A stretch of DNA of 64,000 nucleotides from Blastomyces gilchristii SLH14081. Lineage: Eukaryota; Ascomycota; Eurotiomycetes; Onygenales; Ajellomycetaceae. The stretch's first letter is position 1; each line of letters opens with the position of its first letter. The position numbers and the translations under genes were made by a program. The notes beneath the pieces were generated by a model that was not told where the DNA came from, did not search any database, and saw nothing but the letters and a program-made list of their open reading frames with translations. The stretch is taken from assembly GCF_000003855.2 (NCBI RefSeq), contig NW_003101680.1, forward strand, positions 3,167,753-3,231,752, given 5' to 3'. Below, piece after piece: positions 1 to 10,736 of the stretch.

Positions 1-2511
1 AGAACTGCTTGCATCTGTTAATCACTTATTTCAGCAGCTCTGTCAGAATGCACAAATACAACTTTTATATTCAGATTTTAGAGATGTTTAAGATGAAAGT
101 CAACAACATTTAGCAGCTAGTCTTTGTTCTTGAGAAAATAAGCAGTCTTATAACATGTGATATCATCTACTATAAGAAGTAGGTATCTGTAGCCTTGAAG
201 AGATGAAGAAAAATTATCAAGAATGATGAAGAATTTACTGTCTCCTGTAATATCAAAGTGCAGACAGATGTCATGAGTGTTTTTTCTTATCATAGAGATC
301 TGTGAGATCTTCTTCTTAGCTTTCATGAGTTTACAGGTCTCATAGAATGATATTTCAGAGCCTCTCTTGATTTTAATGTCAGAGATGAAGTCTTTTATCA
401 GTCATTGAATATCAGTGATATTCAGATGTTCTAGATAAACATACTATGCAAAGAGTGTATTATTATAATTCAGAAATACCTGTGTAACTGCAGCTAGAGT
501 GACTTTATAAATACTGTGAATAGATAGATATGATGATTTGTTTCCACAGTGTAGAAGTGTTAATCATATTCATCAATTATTTCAAAATCAATGATGTGAT
601 CATTCTTATCTCAGAGAAGTTCAAAGTCAAATTCTTCATCAATAAATTGACTGAAGCTTAAGAGATTGTAGAAGACTGCTGATGAGTAGTAAATATTCTG
701 CAGATTTAATTTTATTTCATTTATATAAATGCAGATCTCATCAATGTCAGTAGATGTGATTAGCTTATTATTGATTTCTTCTGCAGAGTTAAGTTCTTCT
801 CTGTCATCTGAAGTGTATATGTATTTGAAGACACTTCTATCAGATATCATAGTGTAGAAAGCTGCAGTGTTTAAGTATTATAGAGAATCTCTACAGACTG
901 TAGTAACAGATAGAGCTTTCATAGTAGATGTAAAACTGAAGTTCTTTTCACTGATAGAGAATATTAAGATCTTTTCAGTATAGTATTTAATCACAGAATA
1001 ATTGATTCTTTGATATTCTGATAATTAATCTTTTCAGTTCTTAAGAAAGTAATCAGTCTTATTATGTCTGTAGCAGATACGATACTTACACTTTATCACT
1101 GTATTAAATGTGTTTTCACAGTGAAGATTAGATGTATTTCTTTCTCTGTCATGATTAGTTTACTGTGATTTGAGCTTGATTATCTCAGTGAGTTCTGCTT
1201 TATCATCATCATTCTTGTTCTTCTTCTTTTTCTTTTTCTTTTCAGCTTCTTTCGCTGATATTTTCTTTTTGTTGTCATTTGATCTGATAACTGTCTTATA
1301 GCAGACAAGATTATCAATGAGATTATCAAGATTGATCTCAGAGACAGATATCTTTAAAATTCCTTGATAAAGATTCTTAAGATAGATTTGAATGAATGAT
1401 TGTGTATAAGTCTTCAGATCATGTATAAATCATTGAGTGAGAAAGTCTTTGAATATTGATTAGCTATGTGTGTTAATATTATTTATTATCACCTGTCAGT
1501 GCTTTACATACAGTGTAATATCATTTTCATAATTAGTAATTAATATAGTGACAATCTTGTTATATAATTTAAATTGAAGATCTGCTCAGTGCATTTGATA
1601 TTTCAATTCAACTGCTTATTATAGTGCAGCAGTTCATTTCATTCTAATAATATTATTATCATCAGCCTGATTGAGTTTGAATTAAATAAGTGTTTACAGC
1701 TCAGTCTTTATTGAGTTTCATATACACTTTTATAATTGACTTTCTTTATATTGTCAGATTTTTAAATCATTACTTATAAGCTGAGTATTCAGAGAAAGCT
1801 CTTTATCTGTAAGAATGAGAAATACATTAATTAAAACTGCTTTTAATTCAATTTCACAGTATCAGATATTATAGTCTTTCAGCTCTGAGAGCTTTATAAT
1901 AATCTTCATTTCAACATAACTGTAATCATTCTTGAATTCATGAAACTTATCTGTTCTAGTAACTGAGTTTACAGTTGTAATGAGATTGAGATTTATTCTC
2001 TACTTCTATAATTATTGTTTATGAGTGATTTTTACTGCATCTGCTTCTGAGAACTCTGTCTCTTATAGATAAGTGAAGTATATTAACATTTCAGTAATCT
2101 CATCAGCAGAGCTATCTTAAGTGAGTGTAGAGTATTCTGTTAAGAAGAGATCTTCTCTCTCTCTTAAACTTATATTATATTCTGTATTCATTTCAGTTTG
2201 AACTTTCTGAGCTGTTTGAGATGATGATTGCAGCTCAAGCAGCTCTTGTTCAGAGGTATTATATGTACATGTTGACTGTATTGAATATCTTCTATTTATG
2301 TGAGAACACAGAGATTGCTTGCAGACTTGTTATGAAAGTCTGTAGCAGATTAATTGATTTTCAAATCAATAATTCTTTTCAATCTGTGATGAGCAGCTGT
2401 AGAATCATTAATACAGCATTTCAGAATTTAATTAGATCTTTAATTTAAGAGTATGAAGTGTAAGAATATATCAAATTAGAGTAAATTCTTATATACAAAA
2501 GAGACATAATC
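1..2511 (-). pseudogene. Decayed Ty1/Copia retrotransposon, internal region (5' part; runs off the window start)
   Basis: The minus strand carries heavily mutated Copia polyprotein. At 117-326 the readable piece contains an integrase-core-like stretch (CLHFDITGDSKFF, then GYRYLLLIVDDIT and YFLKNKD), matching the family pattern of an aspartate-containing strand followed by a G-x-RYxLxxxDD block. At 611-850 a piece ending NLLSFSQFIDEEFDFELL resembles the region after the Copia protease. Gag would lie at about 1200-2450, but stops make it unreadable. Order on the minus strand (LTR, gag, protease, integrase) fits Copia; RT and RNase H would lie beyond position 1. CpG and CpC are almost absent. 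It is certainly not functional. Assignment to Copia rests on the integrase piece and is fairly sure. Confidence 0.7.
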
Positions 2512-2659
2512 TGATAAAGATGATATAATAATAATAGTTGATTGTATTATTAAGATCTATCTATTATACGGTCTTTTATATGTATAGGTGTTTATCAAGT
2601 GATTGATGTACACCTTGCTTAGATGAAAGCAGTCGGCCCGTAGAGAGAGAAATCCGACA
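2512..2659 (-). repeat. Putative 5' LTR of the minus-strand Copia element
   Basis: Read on the minus strand this segment begins TGTCGG and ends TATCA, the TG...CA form of an LTR. It is followed directly (2501-2511) by GATTATGTCTC. That resembles the primer-binding site of the Copia element at 40214 (GGTTATGAGACCC) with a G-to-A change. The partner LTR lies outside the window, so boundaries rest on terminal dinucleotides and the putative primer site. The first 30 bases keep CpG and GGCCC, unlike the rest of the block. Confidence 0.45.
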
Positions 2660-3590
2660 ATTACTATATAATAAAGATAAGTTCTAATTTAGTAATTTTA
2701 AGAGTATTAGAACTATACTCTTAAAGAGAAGAATATTATCATATCTCTAATTATATTAAAATTTTATTATAATTTTATACAGCTTATTACTTCTCTACAG
2801 ATAATTTCATTTATTTTATAGATTATTTAAATTAGTTTTTAATCACTCTATAATATTATTCAGATATAATATAGAAAGGTTTAATTAATAAATATAAAAA
2901 TCTTATTTTTATATAAGATCAGCAGATTACTCTTTTATAGTAGTAAGATATTACTGAGATATTACTTCAGCTATTCTTACTTATAGAATAAAAGAGAAGT
3001 ATTCATTTATTATTTATATAGAATAGCTAGATACTGACTCTTAATTAAAGAGATTAGTGATTTATTTTCTTCTACTAAAATATATATAAAATTTTCTGTA
3101 TTTCTTATATAATTTTCTTAGTATACTAAGTATTATATCTGTGATATTCTTATAATAACTCTGTAGCTTATAAGCTCACTATTCAAGTAAGATAGTTAAG
3201 CTTACTTATATAGCTTTTTAAATAACTATCTCTATATAATACTACTGATCAGTTATTACTTCAGTTTTATTATATTATATTAATTCTGAATTAATTATTA
3301 ATTAATTATAGTAATAAAAATAAATTCAATCTATATATTTAAGTAAGTAATAATTGATTGAAAATCAGTTAATAATTAATTTAGTATAAATTATATAAAT
3401 ACTTACTTTATTATTAAATTCAAGAATAATTTCAGTATTAAATTAATTATTAATAAAATTAGTAAAGTCTTCTTCATATATAAAAGTTATAATGAGAGAA
3501 GAATTGTTTTATAATCAATTAAGAATTGATTATAGAATTGATTATAGAATTGATGATAAATAATTAAGAAAGAAAGAGTGGTTTCAAATT
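2660..3590. other. Very AT-rich block without genes, ending at a sharp composition boundary
   Basis: Almost pure A/T-rich sequence with short local repeats, for example GAATTGATTATA at 3520-3550. CpG and CpC are practically absent and there is no readable coding potential. Composition changes within a few tens of bases near 3590 to normal fungal GC. I see no identifiable element inside; it is probably the fully decayed continuation of transposon DNA. Confidence 0.7.
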
Positions 3591-3848
3591 ACAAAGATGT
3601 ATTGAGCAAGGTCAGGTAGTGGCACAGGCCACATTTGTGGTCAGCTTACATAACGAGGTCAAGTGGCGCACTTAGCGAGGTCAAGTTTTCTGCTTCCTGA
3701 GTTTGCTGCTTCCTACCTGGGGCCTTATTAAGTTACAGCTCAGCGACCGTGTCGCCGATTGAAATGGTTGAACAACCATAATCCGGTCGTGTAATAACCC
3801 TACGTTCTTCCGGTATGGAACCCTCTGCTCTTCCAAAACCCCTCGCTT
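3591..3848. other. 3' flank of the secreted-peptide gene
   Basis: Normal-GC spacer between the AT-rich block and the gene at 3849. It holds short direct repeats of the form CGAGGTCAAG (near 3653 and 3677). No gene is recognised. Confidence 0.5.
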
Positions 3849-4618
3849 TTATATGCAATTGGTGCCCCGGAATTGGTCATAAACTACACAGTCGCGGCAT
3901 TGTAACCACACGCAGGTTAATTGAGTGTAACAGACTATGTCAAAGCAATTGACATTGGGATCGAGAACACCGCCCCTTTTATTCGGCGACTGCCCATACT
4001 TGGCCCTCTGTTCCTCGTCTTTTTCCCTAAGTTCCTTTCCCAACCTGCTATCCGTAAGGAGGGTAGGAAGCAAATCCTTGCGGGGTGAATAGCGATCACG
4101 ATGAGTGACATTGGTGCCGTCAACGCCCGTCCAAAGATCTGTCAAGTGTTTCCGCTTGCTTGGATCTTTATAGTCCTGAGCAGCTTTCATGAGCAGCTCA
4201 GTGTCTAGCCCTACGGCGTCAATCACTGTGCCATTTGGGCTGAAAGAGCGCGCGACCCCATCGTCACCCAGATGTATAAATCCTAGGGGATCGCTCGTTA
4301 GGTTCCGGAGAACGTCGTACACATCCTGTGCATCAGATTAATCAGATTAATCTTGCCTGAGTTCCTTTTGAAGTATGAAAGTCCCTAGTTCACTTCAGGA
4401 CCGCGGAGTTGGGATTGAGTTCCGCCCCTGCTGTTGACGTTGTCAAACGTCAACGCCCGGGTTGGGAGGAAGAGAATTTTTTTATCGAGTTCTTTTTTTT
4501 CCTCGCGCGGGCTTTGAGCAAGGTGGGCATAAACCAAAACACAACATACCACTTTAGCTGACTGAACGGCGGTGACTGCACCAAGGAAGCAGAGCGAAAG
4601 CAAAGCCTGAAGCTTCAT
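3849..4618 (-). CDS. Secreted small Cys-rich protein with a dibasic (Kex2-like) site before a six-Cys tail
   Basis: Two exons: 4550-4618 (23 codons) and 3849-4325, joined across a 224-bp intron (4326-4549; donor GTATGT, acceptor CAG, phase 0). The product is about 181 residues. Residues 1-20 (MKLQALLSLCFLGAVTAVQS) form a classic signal peptide. The middle is charged and lacks Cys (for example LTDLWTGVDGTNVTHRDRYS). A Lys-Arg pair in SPNKRGGVLDP precedes the last 41 residues, which hold six cysteines spaced C-x4-C-x5-C-x4-C-x2-C-x10-C. Inference: a pre-pro-protein exported through the ER/Golgi and possibly cut by a Kex2-type protease to release a disulfide-bonded peptide. I do not recognise the family and no toxic or effector activity is shown. 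The gene stops about 260 bp from the AT-rich block boundary. ATG choice is set by the signal peptide. Confidence 0.75.
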
Positions 4619-6044
4619 GGTTGAAGATTGGACGCATTGAAGGGGGAGAGCAAGCAGAGATCAATCGATGGTTTCCGAATGCTCCGTTTGTTTCTTCTCT
4701 TCTTCGAAGGCCTTTGAGAAGCATGAACGAGAGAAGATTCAAGACTCGCGAGGCCCCGTTTTTATAAATCAACTCGAGTTAGTTCCGGCCATGTGCATGC
4801 CACGCTCCCATGCCCTTTAGGCTTCTCCCGGATACCCCAAGGTAGGAAGAAAAAGGTGAAACAAAACCTTATACAAGGGGCCTCTTCTATGTTCTATCCA
4901 GCTATGTGTGATGTCTTTTGATGGGAAGAGTAAACAAGCGTTCAGCTGTCCCCCCACGCCATGCCTATAGCTTTGAGCACGTCATAGCCCACCACGTTCC
5001 CCACATGGGGAATTCCATCCGGTGCAAGGAAGAGGTAGCCCATACGGGACATCTGTGGATGAAGAGAACACGGTTGCGTTAGGGTTTCAACCATGGATGG
5101 ACAGGTAACACATCTCCCACCCTTTATTTGCTAGCAATGTTGCTCCTGTGCAATCTAGGTGTTTCTCTTTTAGTTTACCAACTTATTACAAGGTCTATTT
5201 TATTAGTTATTACTACTGGAAACTAATGTGATGCTACTGCTACAATTTGAACGTGGGTTCCTGAAACTCTCATAGAAAATGTATGATATTGCGATATACC
5301 ACTAACTAGACTAAATTATTATAAGTAATCGGTTAGAAAGATCTCAAGAAGTTGAACACGGTTAGAAAATCAACCCTGATCATGGGTAGAACAATCTCAT
5401 TTACATACACTAATAGACTCATTTCTTCACACAACACAATACTGGCTATATTTTGAAAAGTAGAAGTGTTTGTTAATTGATCATTCTAGAGAGGAGCTAC
5501 TCTATAATTCTTACCTTTATAATAAGAGTGTGTGTTGAGTATTGAGTGTTTTTGAGATAGCGAGAAGCTATACGTGTATGTATGTACAGAGGAGTATTCT
5601 AGATGAGGTTTGACATGGAGTTGACCATGCTTCAGAGATCAGTCAGCTTTTTTCTAGCCATGTTTCAACTAACTTATAGATGAACCCGATGGAAGGCGTT
5701 GAATCTATGGAGCAACAGTACCAGATTGGTAACATTATCAAAAGTTAACAACATGATCCATGTTGCCCCTCATTGGGACATACTTCTACTTCGGGTGTCA
5801 GTCATTATACATGTTTTATAGTTTTGACCGTTTAACTGTGTAGTTAGTATGGTAAGCGGCTCTAACCGGCGGAAGCGCTCCAGTGGAACGGGCCCCCGGA
5901 TTCCTTGGCAGAAACTCTAAGCAACCGACCCGACCCGAACCAACCGTCGTTCTGAAGTCAAAGTCTACGCGCCGTATTTTTTTCCTCAATGTTCTATCTA
6001 CTAGCACTTTTACTTACAGCCTATACTATTTGTGCAGAGAGAAG

Positions 6045-6077
<33 letters not shown>

Positions 6078-6823
6078 GTCTCTCGTCTCAGTGATTGATC
6101 ACTCACATGGTTCATGAAAATAGTTGGCGATCTCTCTCTGCCACCCTGCCCGCTGCCCTCTCCCCTCGGGCCTGTTAGACTGCTCGTAGTCCTGCTCACA
6201 TTAAAAACCGGCTTGAGGATTGAAGATTTACTTACTCGCTCTTCGTCTACCTGCCTGCCTGCCTACCTACCCACTAGTGTTACGTGCTGTCTGCCCGCCC
6301 CTCTGCCTCTCTGGGGGCGTTATATATATATATATATATCTACAGATTTGACCACCGACTGACGGAAGAAATATACACCGGCTCCTTAATACATCTCAAA
6401 AGACATCTTTCTATACCATACTATCTCAAGCGGGTATAATCTTCTTCCTCAAAACCAAGCAGAGCAAGCGCTTTCTCGGGCATGGGCGGGGAAAAAGCGA
6501 TAGTGAGCCAACCATGCTTGTATCGACTCAAGATGCATTTGAGGGGACCTGGGTAGACGGATTAAAACTTTAATATAAAAACTTTAAGCTAAATAGCAAG
6601 AGCTAAAAAATTACATACACAGTGGGGTCTCAAGGGTAACGAGAGGAAAAGAAGAAAAAAAAAAAAAATCAGATTCGAACCAACCACCATCCCCCATCTC
6701 TCAGTCTATATACTGAAAAATCACAAGCGCAGAACGAATGGAGTATTATTCATCATCACGATCACCCTCATCCTCATGATCACCATCGCCATCGCTATCG
6801 ACACCAATCACTATTGTTCATAT
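4619..6823. other. Intergenic region with microsatellites
   Basis: No supportable gene. It holds a (GAT)n tract at about 6047-6077 and a (TA)n tract at 6320-6339. The parts nearest the flanking genes presumably hold the promoter of the minus-strand gene ending at 4618 and the 3' flank of the gene at 6824. Short open frames here are low-complexity products. Confidence 0.6.
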
Positions 6824-7306
6824 TCACGCCCTCCGAGGAGCAGCAGTATAAGCAAATTCAGGCGCAGAAGAAGAAGAAGAAGTAGGAGCAGGCGCCAAAC
6901 CATCAAATCTTGTGATGGGATGGGGATCTGGAGATCCGCGCACAACGCATTGATGGGGATAGAAGAGGCGCCCGCAATAGATTCGGGTCGGGTCATAGTG
7001 GGCTTTCTCCCTGCAGTCTGGTTGCTCCGCGCACTGTTTATGAGTCGTGCAGTAGAAAGTGAGCGCGCAATATTTCACCCCCACAAGAAGAGAGAGCCCC
7101 GTGGTGCGTGGTGCTGATTGGGCGTATGGTTCTGACACTGTTGGGTCTGGCATTGGTTCTGGTTCTGGTCCTGGTTCTGGTTCTGGTTCTGGTTCTGGTC
7201 CTGGTCCTGGTGGTCCTTGTAACCCTCTTGGGTGTGCGCTGCTTGCGGGGGTGGCCCATGCAAGGGGTGCGAGTGCGGCGAGAGCGAGGAGGAGGGGGAG
7301 CTTCAT
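6824..7306 (-). CDS. Secreted Pro/Glu-repeat Cys-rich protein
   Basis: Single open frame of 160 residues. Residues 1-18 (MKLPLLLALAALAPLAWA) form a signal peptide. Residues about 27-55 are a Pro-Gly/Pro-Glu repeat (GPPGPGPEPEPEPEPGPEPE) encoded by a hexanucleotide tandem array (plus-strand TGGTTC/TGGTCC units at about 7140-7215). A six-Cys module follows, from KYCALTFYCTTHKQC to YPHQC, spaced C-x5-C-x5-C-x5-C-x12-C-x8-C. The C-terminus is low complexity (APAPTSSSSS). Likely exported; function unknown. The repeat could serve as a linker or wall spacer and may vary in length between strains. The start is fixed by the signal peptide, and a run of 23 A (minus strand) directly abuts the ATG. Open frames in other phases here come from the repeat. 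An undetected small intron cannot be excluded. Confidence 0.7.
   Translation of the reverse strand: MKLPLLLALAALAPLAWATPASSAHPRGLQGPPGPGPEPEPEPEPGPEPEPMPDPTVSEPYAQSAPRTTGLSLLVGVKYCALTFYCTTHKQCAEQPDCREKAHYDPTRIYCGRLFYPHQCVVRGSPDPHPITRFDGLAPAPTSSSSSAPEFAYTAAPRRA
7140..7215. repeat. Hexanucleotide tandem repeat coding for Pro-Glu/Pro-Gly
   Basis: Repeats of TGGTTC with TGGTCC variants (plus strand). They lie in frame inside the gene at 6824-7306, and the six-base unit keeps the frame whatever the copy number. Confidence 0.85.
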
Positions 7307-7790
7307 TTTTTTTTTTTTTTTTTTTTTTTCCTTTATTTTGTCTGCAGGGGGTATGTAGTATGGTATGCCGTATGGTTTCTTGTGAGATTTGAGTGGTGCT
7401 GGGATTCGTTTGCGGTAGAGGACGACAAAATAACCTTATATATGACAGACTGATGGAACGTGATGGAACGATACGGAGATTTATTATTATTTTTAAAATA
7501 AAAAGGGGGTGAACTTCATTTGTACTGTACAATTTATATCCCAAGCCTCTTTAATTTCCTACAGATGGATCAATGGTTCAAAAACTCTGGTTGTTGGTTC
7601 CTGATCCGCTGGAGATCCGCCGGAGAACCACAGCATACGGCAAGCAGATATGACAATGATGAATGCAGGACGGGCGGTGTGGCAACAAACTCCCTTCCCT
7701 CCTCCACAGGCCCTAACCTATTAAATAAAATATGAGAAACAAGAACGGGTGGACAGAGGACAAGAGCGTAAGAGGTTCAAATTACTAGTA
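7307..7790. other. 5' flank of the Pro/Glu-repeat gene
   Basis: Begins with the T tract 7307-7329 (a poly(A) leader on the coding strand), then AT-moderate DNA with no supportable gene. It probably contains the promoter of the minus-strand gene. Confidence 0.5.
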
Positions 7791-8029
7791 CTCTACGGAG
7801 GACCCTCGCTAAGAATTTAAGCTGTAATACTGGTACCATTCTATTCTCAAGCCCTTGGGATTTAGGCTAGCTTTAGTTAAGCTATAGCTAGTTATTCAGG
7901 TGACACAGACATTAGCCTCCCTTAGAACTCTGGCTAAGACAGGGAATGGGAATATTTTATGCCTGTAACAAAGTTACACCTTAAATTCTTAGTGCTAATC
8001 AAAAACTTTTGAGAGGATCCTCCGTAGTG
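7791..8029. mobile_element. MITE-like element with imperfect terminal inverted repeats
   Basis: The left end reads CTCTACGGAGGACCCTCGCT and then AAGAATTTAAGCTGTAA. The reverse complement of the right end reads CACTACGGAGGATCCTCTC and, after a short insertion, AAGAATTTAAGGTGTAA. The element is about 239 bp with no coding capacity and contains internal palindromic AGCTA/TAGCT motifs. Termini and size resemble non-autonomous DNA transposons. I could not fix a target-site duplication and saw no second full copy. Confidence 0.5.
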
Positions 8030-9308
8030 AGGAGATATATGTAGCACAGTATCCCCTGGAAAGCAACTGATCATCACCCCATTTTTGACCAAGATTATAT
8101 TTCTGGATATAATTTCATTTATTTCATTGTTATATGTCTTGTTTATTCAAAACGGAGGGCATAAAAAAGGATCAAGTAAAAATATATAGATAGGGGTTGT
8201 GAAGAGGTTTAAGACGGGGTACCCCGTACACCCCCACGCAAGGTCCCCCTACGCTTTACCAGGCAAGAGGCAAGTTCCGCCACCCAAACCTCCTTTCTTC
8301 CAGAATAATTGGACAGAAAGGGTATACAGCGGCGAATGACAATAGCTCGGGTACGATATTACTCAGAAAGGTAAGGAGGAAAGAGAAAAGAAAAGAAAAG
8401 AAAAAGATCAACTAAACTAACAAAAGTGCAGCAATGTGAGGAACGCGTAGAGTAGAAGATTGCGATCATCAGTATCAGAAATGAAAATAAAAAACATGGC
8501 CAAAATGAAAAGTACAAACTAGAATAGGCAGAGCTTGAAAGGCGATATAACGGATCAAAAGACCGCTGTTATAAACGCAGCGTATTTTTTTCCCTTTCTT
8601 CCGTAATTTTCATCATCGTCGCCGTCGCCGTCGCCGTCGTGTTGTTTTATCTTATTTCTTCGCTTTTCTAGTTTCTTTATTTCTCTCGTCATTTTGCGCA
8701 AGCACAAAAAGAGGCGACTCGGATTTAAAGAAAGAGGGGGGGAACCAGTACTATGCAGGTAAATGTTCTCAAAAAAAAAAAAAAAAAAAAAATTCAAGAA
8801 TCAAGAATCAAGCAGAAAAAGATTAAATATCAAAAACATAAATAAAAGGTATATATCACTTAAGAAAAATAAAGGAATTCTTGTTTCCCAAAACATCGAG
8901 GTTAAGTTTTAGGAAAAAACCAAAAGAAAAAATGATAATCTCACAAAAAAAATATCACACAAAATGTTTGACACTGATATGCCAAAAACAGATGGTAAGC
9001 ATAACAAAAAGGAAAAGTTGGTAGTCAAAAGAGTGTAAGGTCCAGCCAAAAAGGGTTCATGCGGAGCCGTGTTGAGCGTGGTTGTATCTCATTTGCCTCA
9101 TTCGTTCATGGAAATCATGGAACATATATCTCATACCGGTCGTAGCAGATGCTATGTATTGTTTTCGTAAATTGTACTTTTGTTTCGCGCTCGCTTGGAT
9201 GGAAGGCCGTTAAAACCAAAAATTGCAGACTACATCATCAAACAAAAAGTCCTGGGAGGTCATAGTTCGCTAAAGAAAGATCGGGGTATGGAAGGGCATG
9301 TCCCGTTT
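8030..9308. other. Intergenic region, 3' of the Zn2Cys6 gene
   Basis: No supportable gene. It holds a poly(A) tract at 8771-8792, a CGTCGC-type repeat near 8618-8640 and A-rich DNA. It is probably the 3' UTR and spacer of the minus-strand regulator. Confidence 0.5.
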
Positions 9309-10697
9309 CTAGTTCGCGCGAATAACAAGTCTAGAGACAAATTTATTTGATAAACAATCGAAATCGTTGCGGTCGAATTTCGACTTGCTGCGGGTTCGAA
9401 GATAGGATTCTGCAGGGTTTAATTTGTTAGATTGTGTTTTTTGGATTTCTTTTCGGGCATGTAAAGGGGTTAACATGTACGGAGGAAATACTGAACGCCT
9501 CTTGAAACTTACCGTATTGAGTAACATGCTGACGAACTTCCGTCATGGTGTCACAGACGTCAACATTCGAGCCTAGGAGGTGGTGGTGTTTTTGAGAATC
9601 CCATTCGGTGAATGCTGGTAGTTTCTGGGAAATCGCTTGGAAGAGGCCGACGATGACACCGACGGGGGTTGTTTCCATATCAGTGCAGAATTTGTCAACC
9701 GCCGCAGCATCCTAATTATATCAGGTTAGTCTAAGGCAGCTCGAAGGAGAAAAATATTAATATAGAAGAAGTCAATCTTACAGGAACCCGATAATGGCAG
9801 TCAAACTGCATCTCTTCCCACACAGCAAGCAGTATAGACGCGAGGAGGAAAATGGTTGGCCAGTTTTTAAGTTTGTCACCGCTGTAAACACTGGAGTAGA
9901 GAGCAGACAGTTCCTCAAGCACGTCCTTTTGCAATTCTCGCCACATGGTAGCCAAGCCGCACTTGATCTGGAAATTTATCATGACTGGTGCCATGATTTT
10001 TCCATTGTACCTTGACGTTGCATCATCGATCTTGCCAATGAAATCCTCCAGCTCACCAACTCCTTCGACCATGGTAACATGTAGCGTAAGGTTGTAGGCT
10101 AGGATGAGCTTCAGTGCTTTCCGGATAACTGGAAGCTTAGTTCGAGAGTAATACCGGAATGTACTCTTGAGCATCTGGGTCAAGAATGGGGTGCCGGTGA
10201 AGTAGTCATCCACGAAATTCTCGAAGCTCCCGTCACTGTCAATATGTTTGTCAAGGTAATCCGAAAGCATTGCGGGGGTGATCCCTTCCATGCCCGCCGA
10301 CAATTTCGCGGTTGCGAGCTCGAAGCTGTTAGGATCGCGCTGCATAGATTCCACCCAATCGATGTTGAAGCACTCTTCATCGCGAACATAAACTTCGCGT
10401 GCGGTGACAGGAATCACTTGACCATATCCATGAGTGATGAAGAGTATTCTCTCAACATCAGAGAACCCCTTGATGTTCCCCACTGAGAAGGCTAAAGTAA
10501 CGTGACGCTCATAATCGGCCTTCCAATCTTTCATGAAGTAGCCGATTTCTTTGATGTCAATGCGAGTGCAAGGAACTTGCCAAAGCCTAGCGTGTGATGG
10601 CTGACAACCCGCACAAGGCTCTCCTTTGTCACACTATTTACAATGTTAGAAGATATCTGAAATACGAATGAAAGAAGGTGTGGGAGGGGAGTGGGAT

Positions 10698-10736
<39 letters not shown>

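Noticed and set aside
6660..6720. B-box-like GGTTCGAATC with a following T run on the minus strand, as in a tRNA gene
   Set aside because: No A box at the right distance and the T arm pairs only through several wobbles.
7038..7544. Several long overlapping open frames on both strands (168, 99, 94 and 73 codons)
   Set aside because: They are other-phase readings of the hexanucleotide repeat and the A/T tract. Only the 6824-7306 minus frame has a signal peptide and spaced cysteines.
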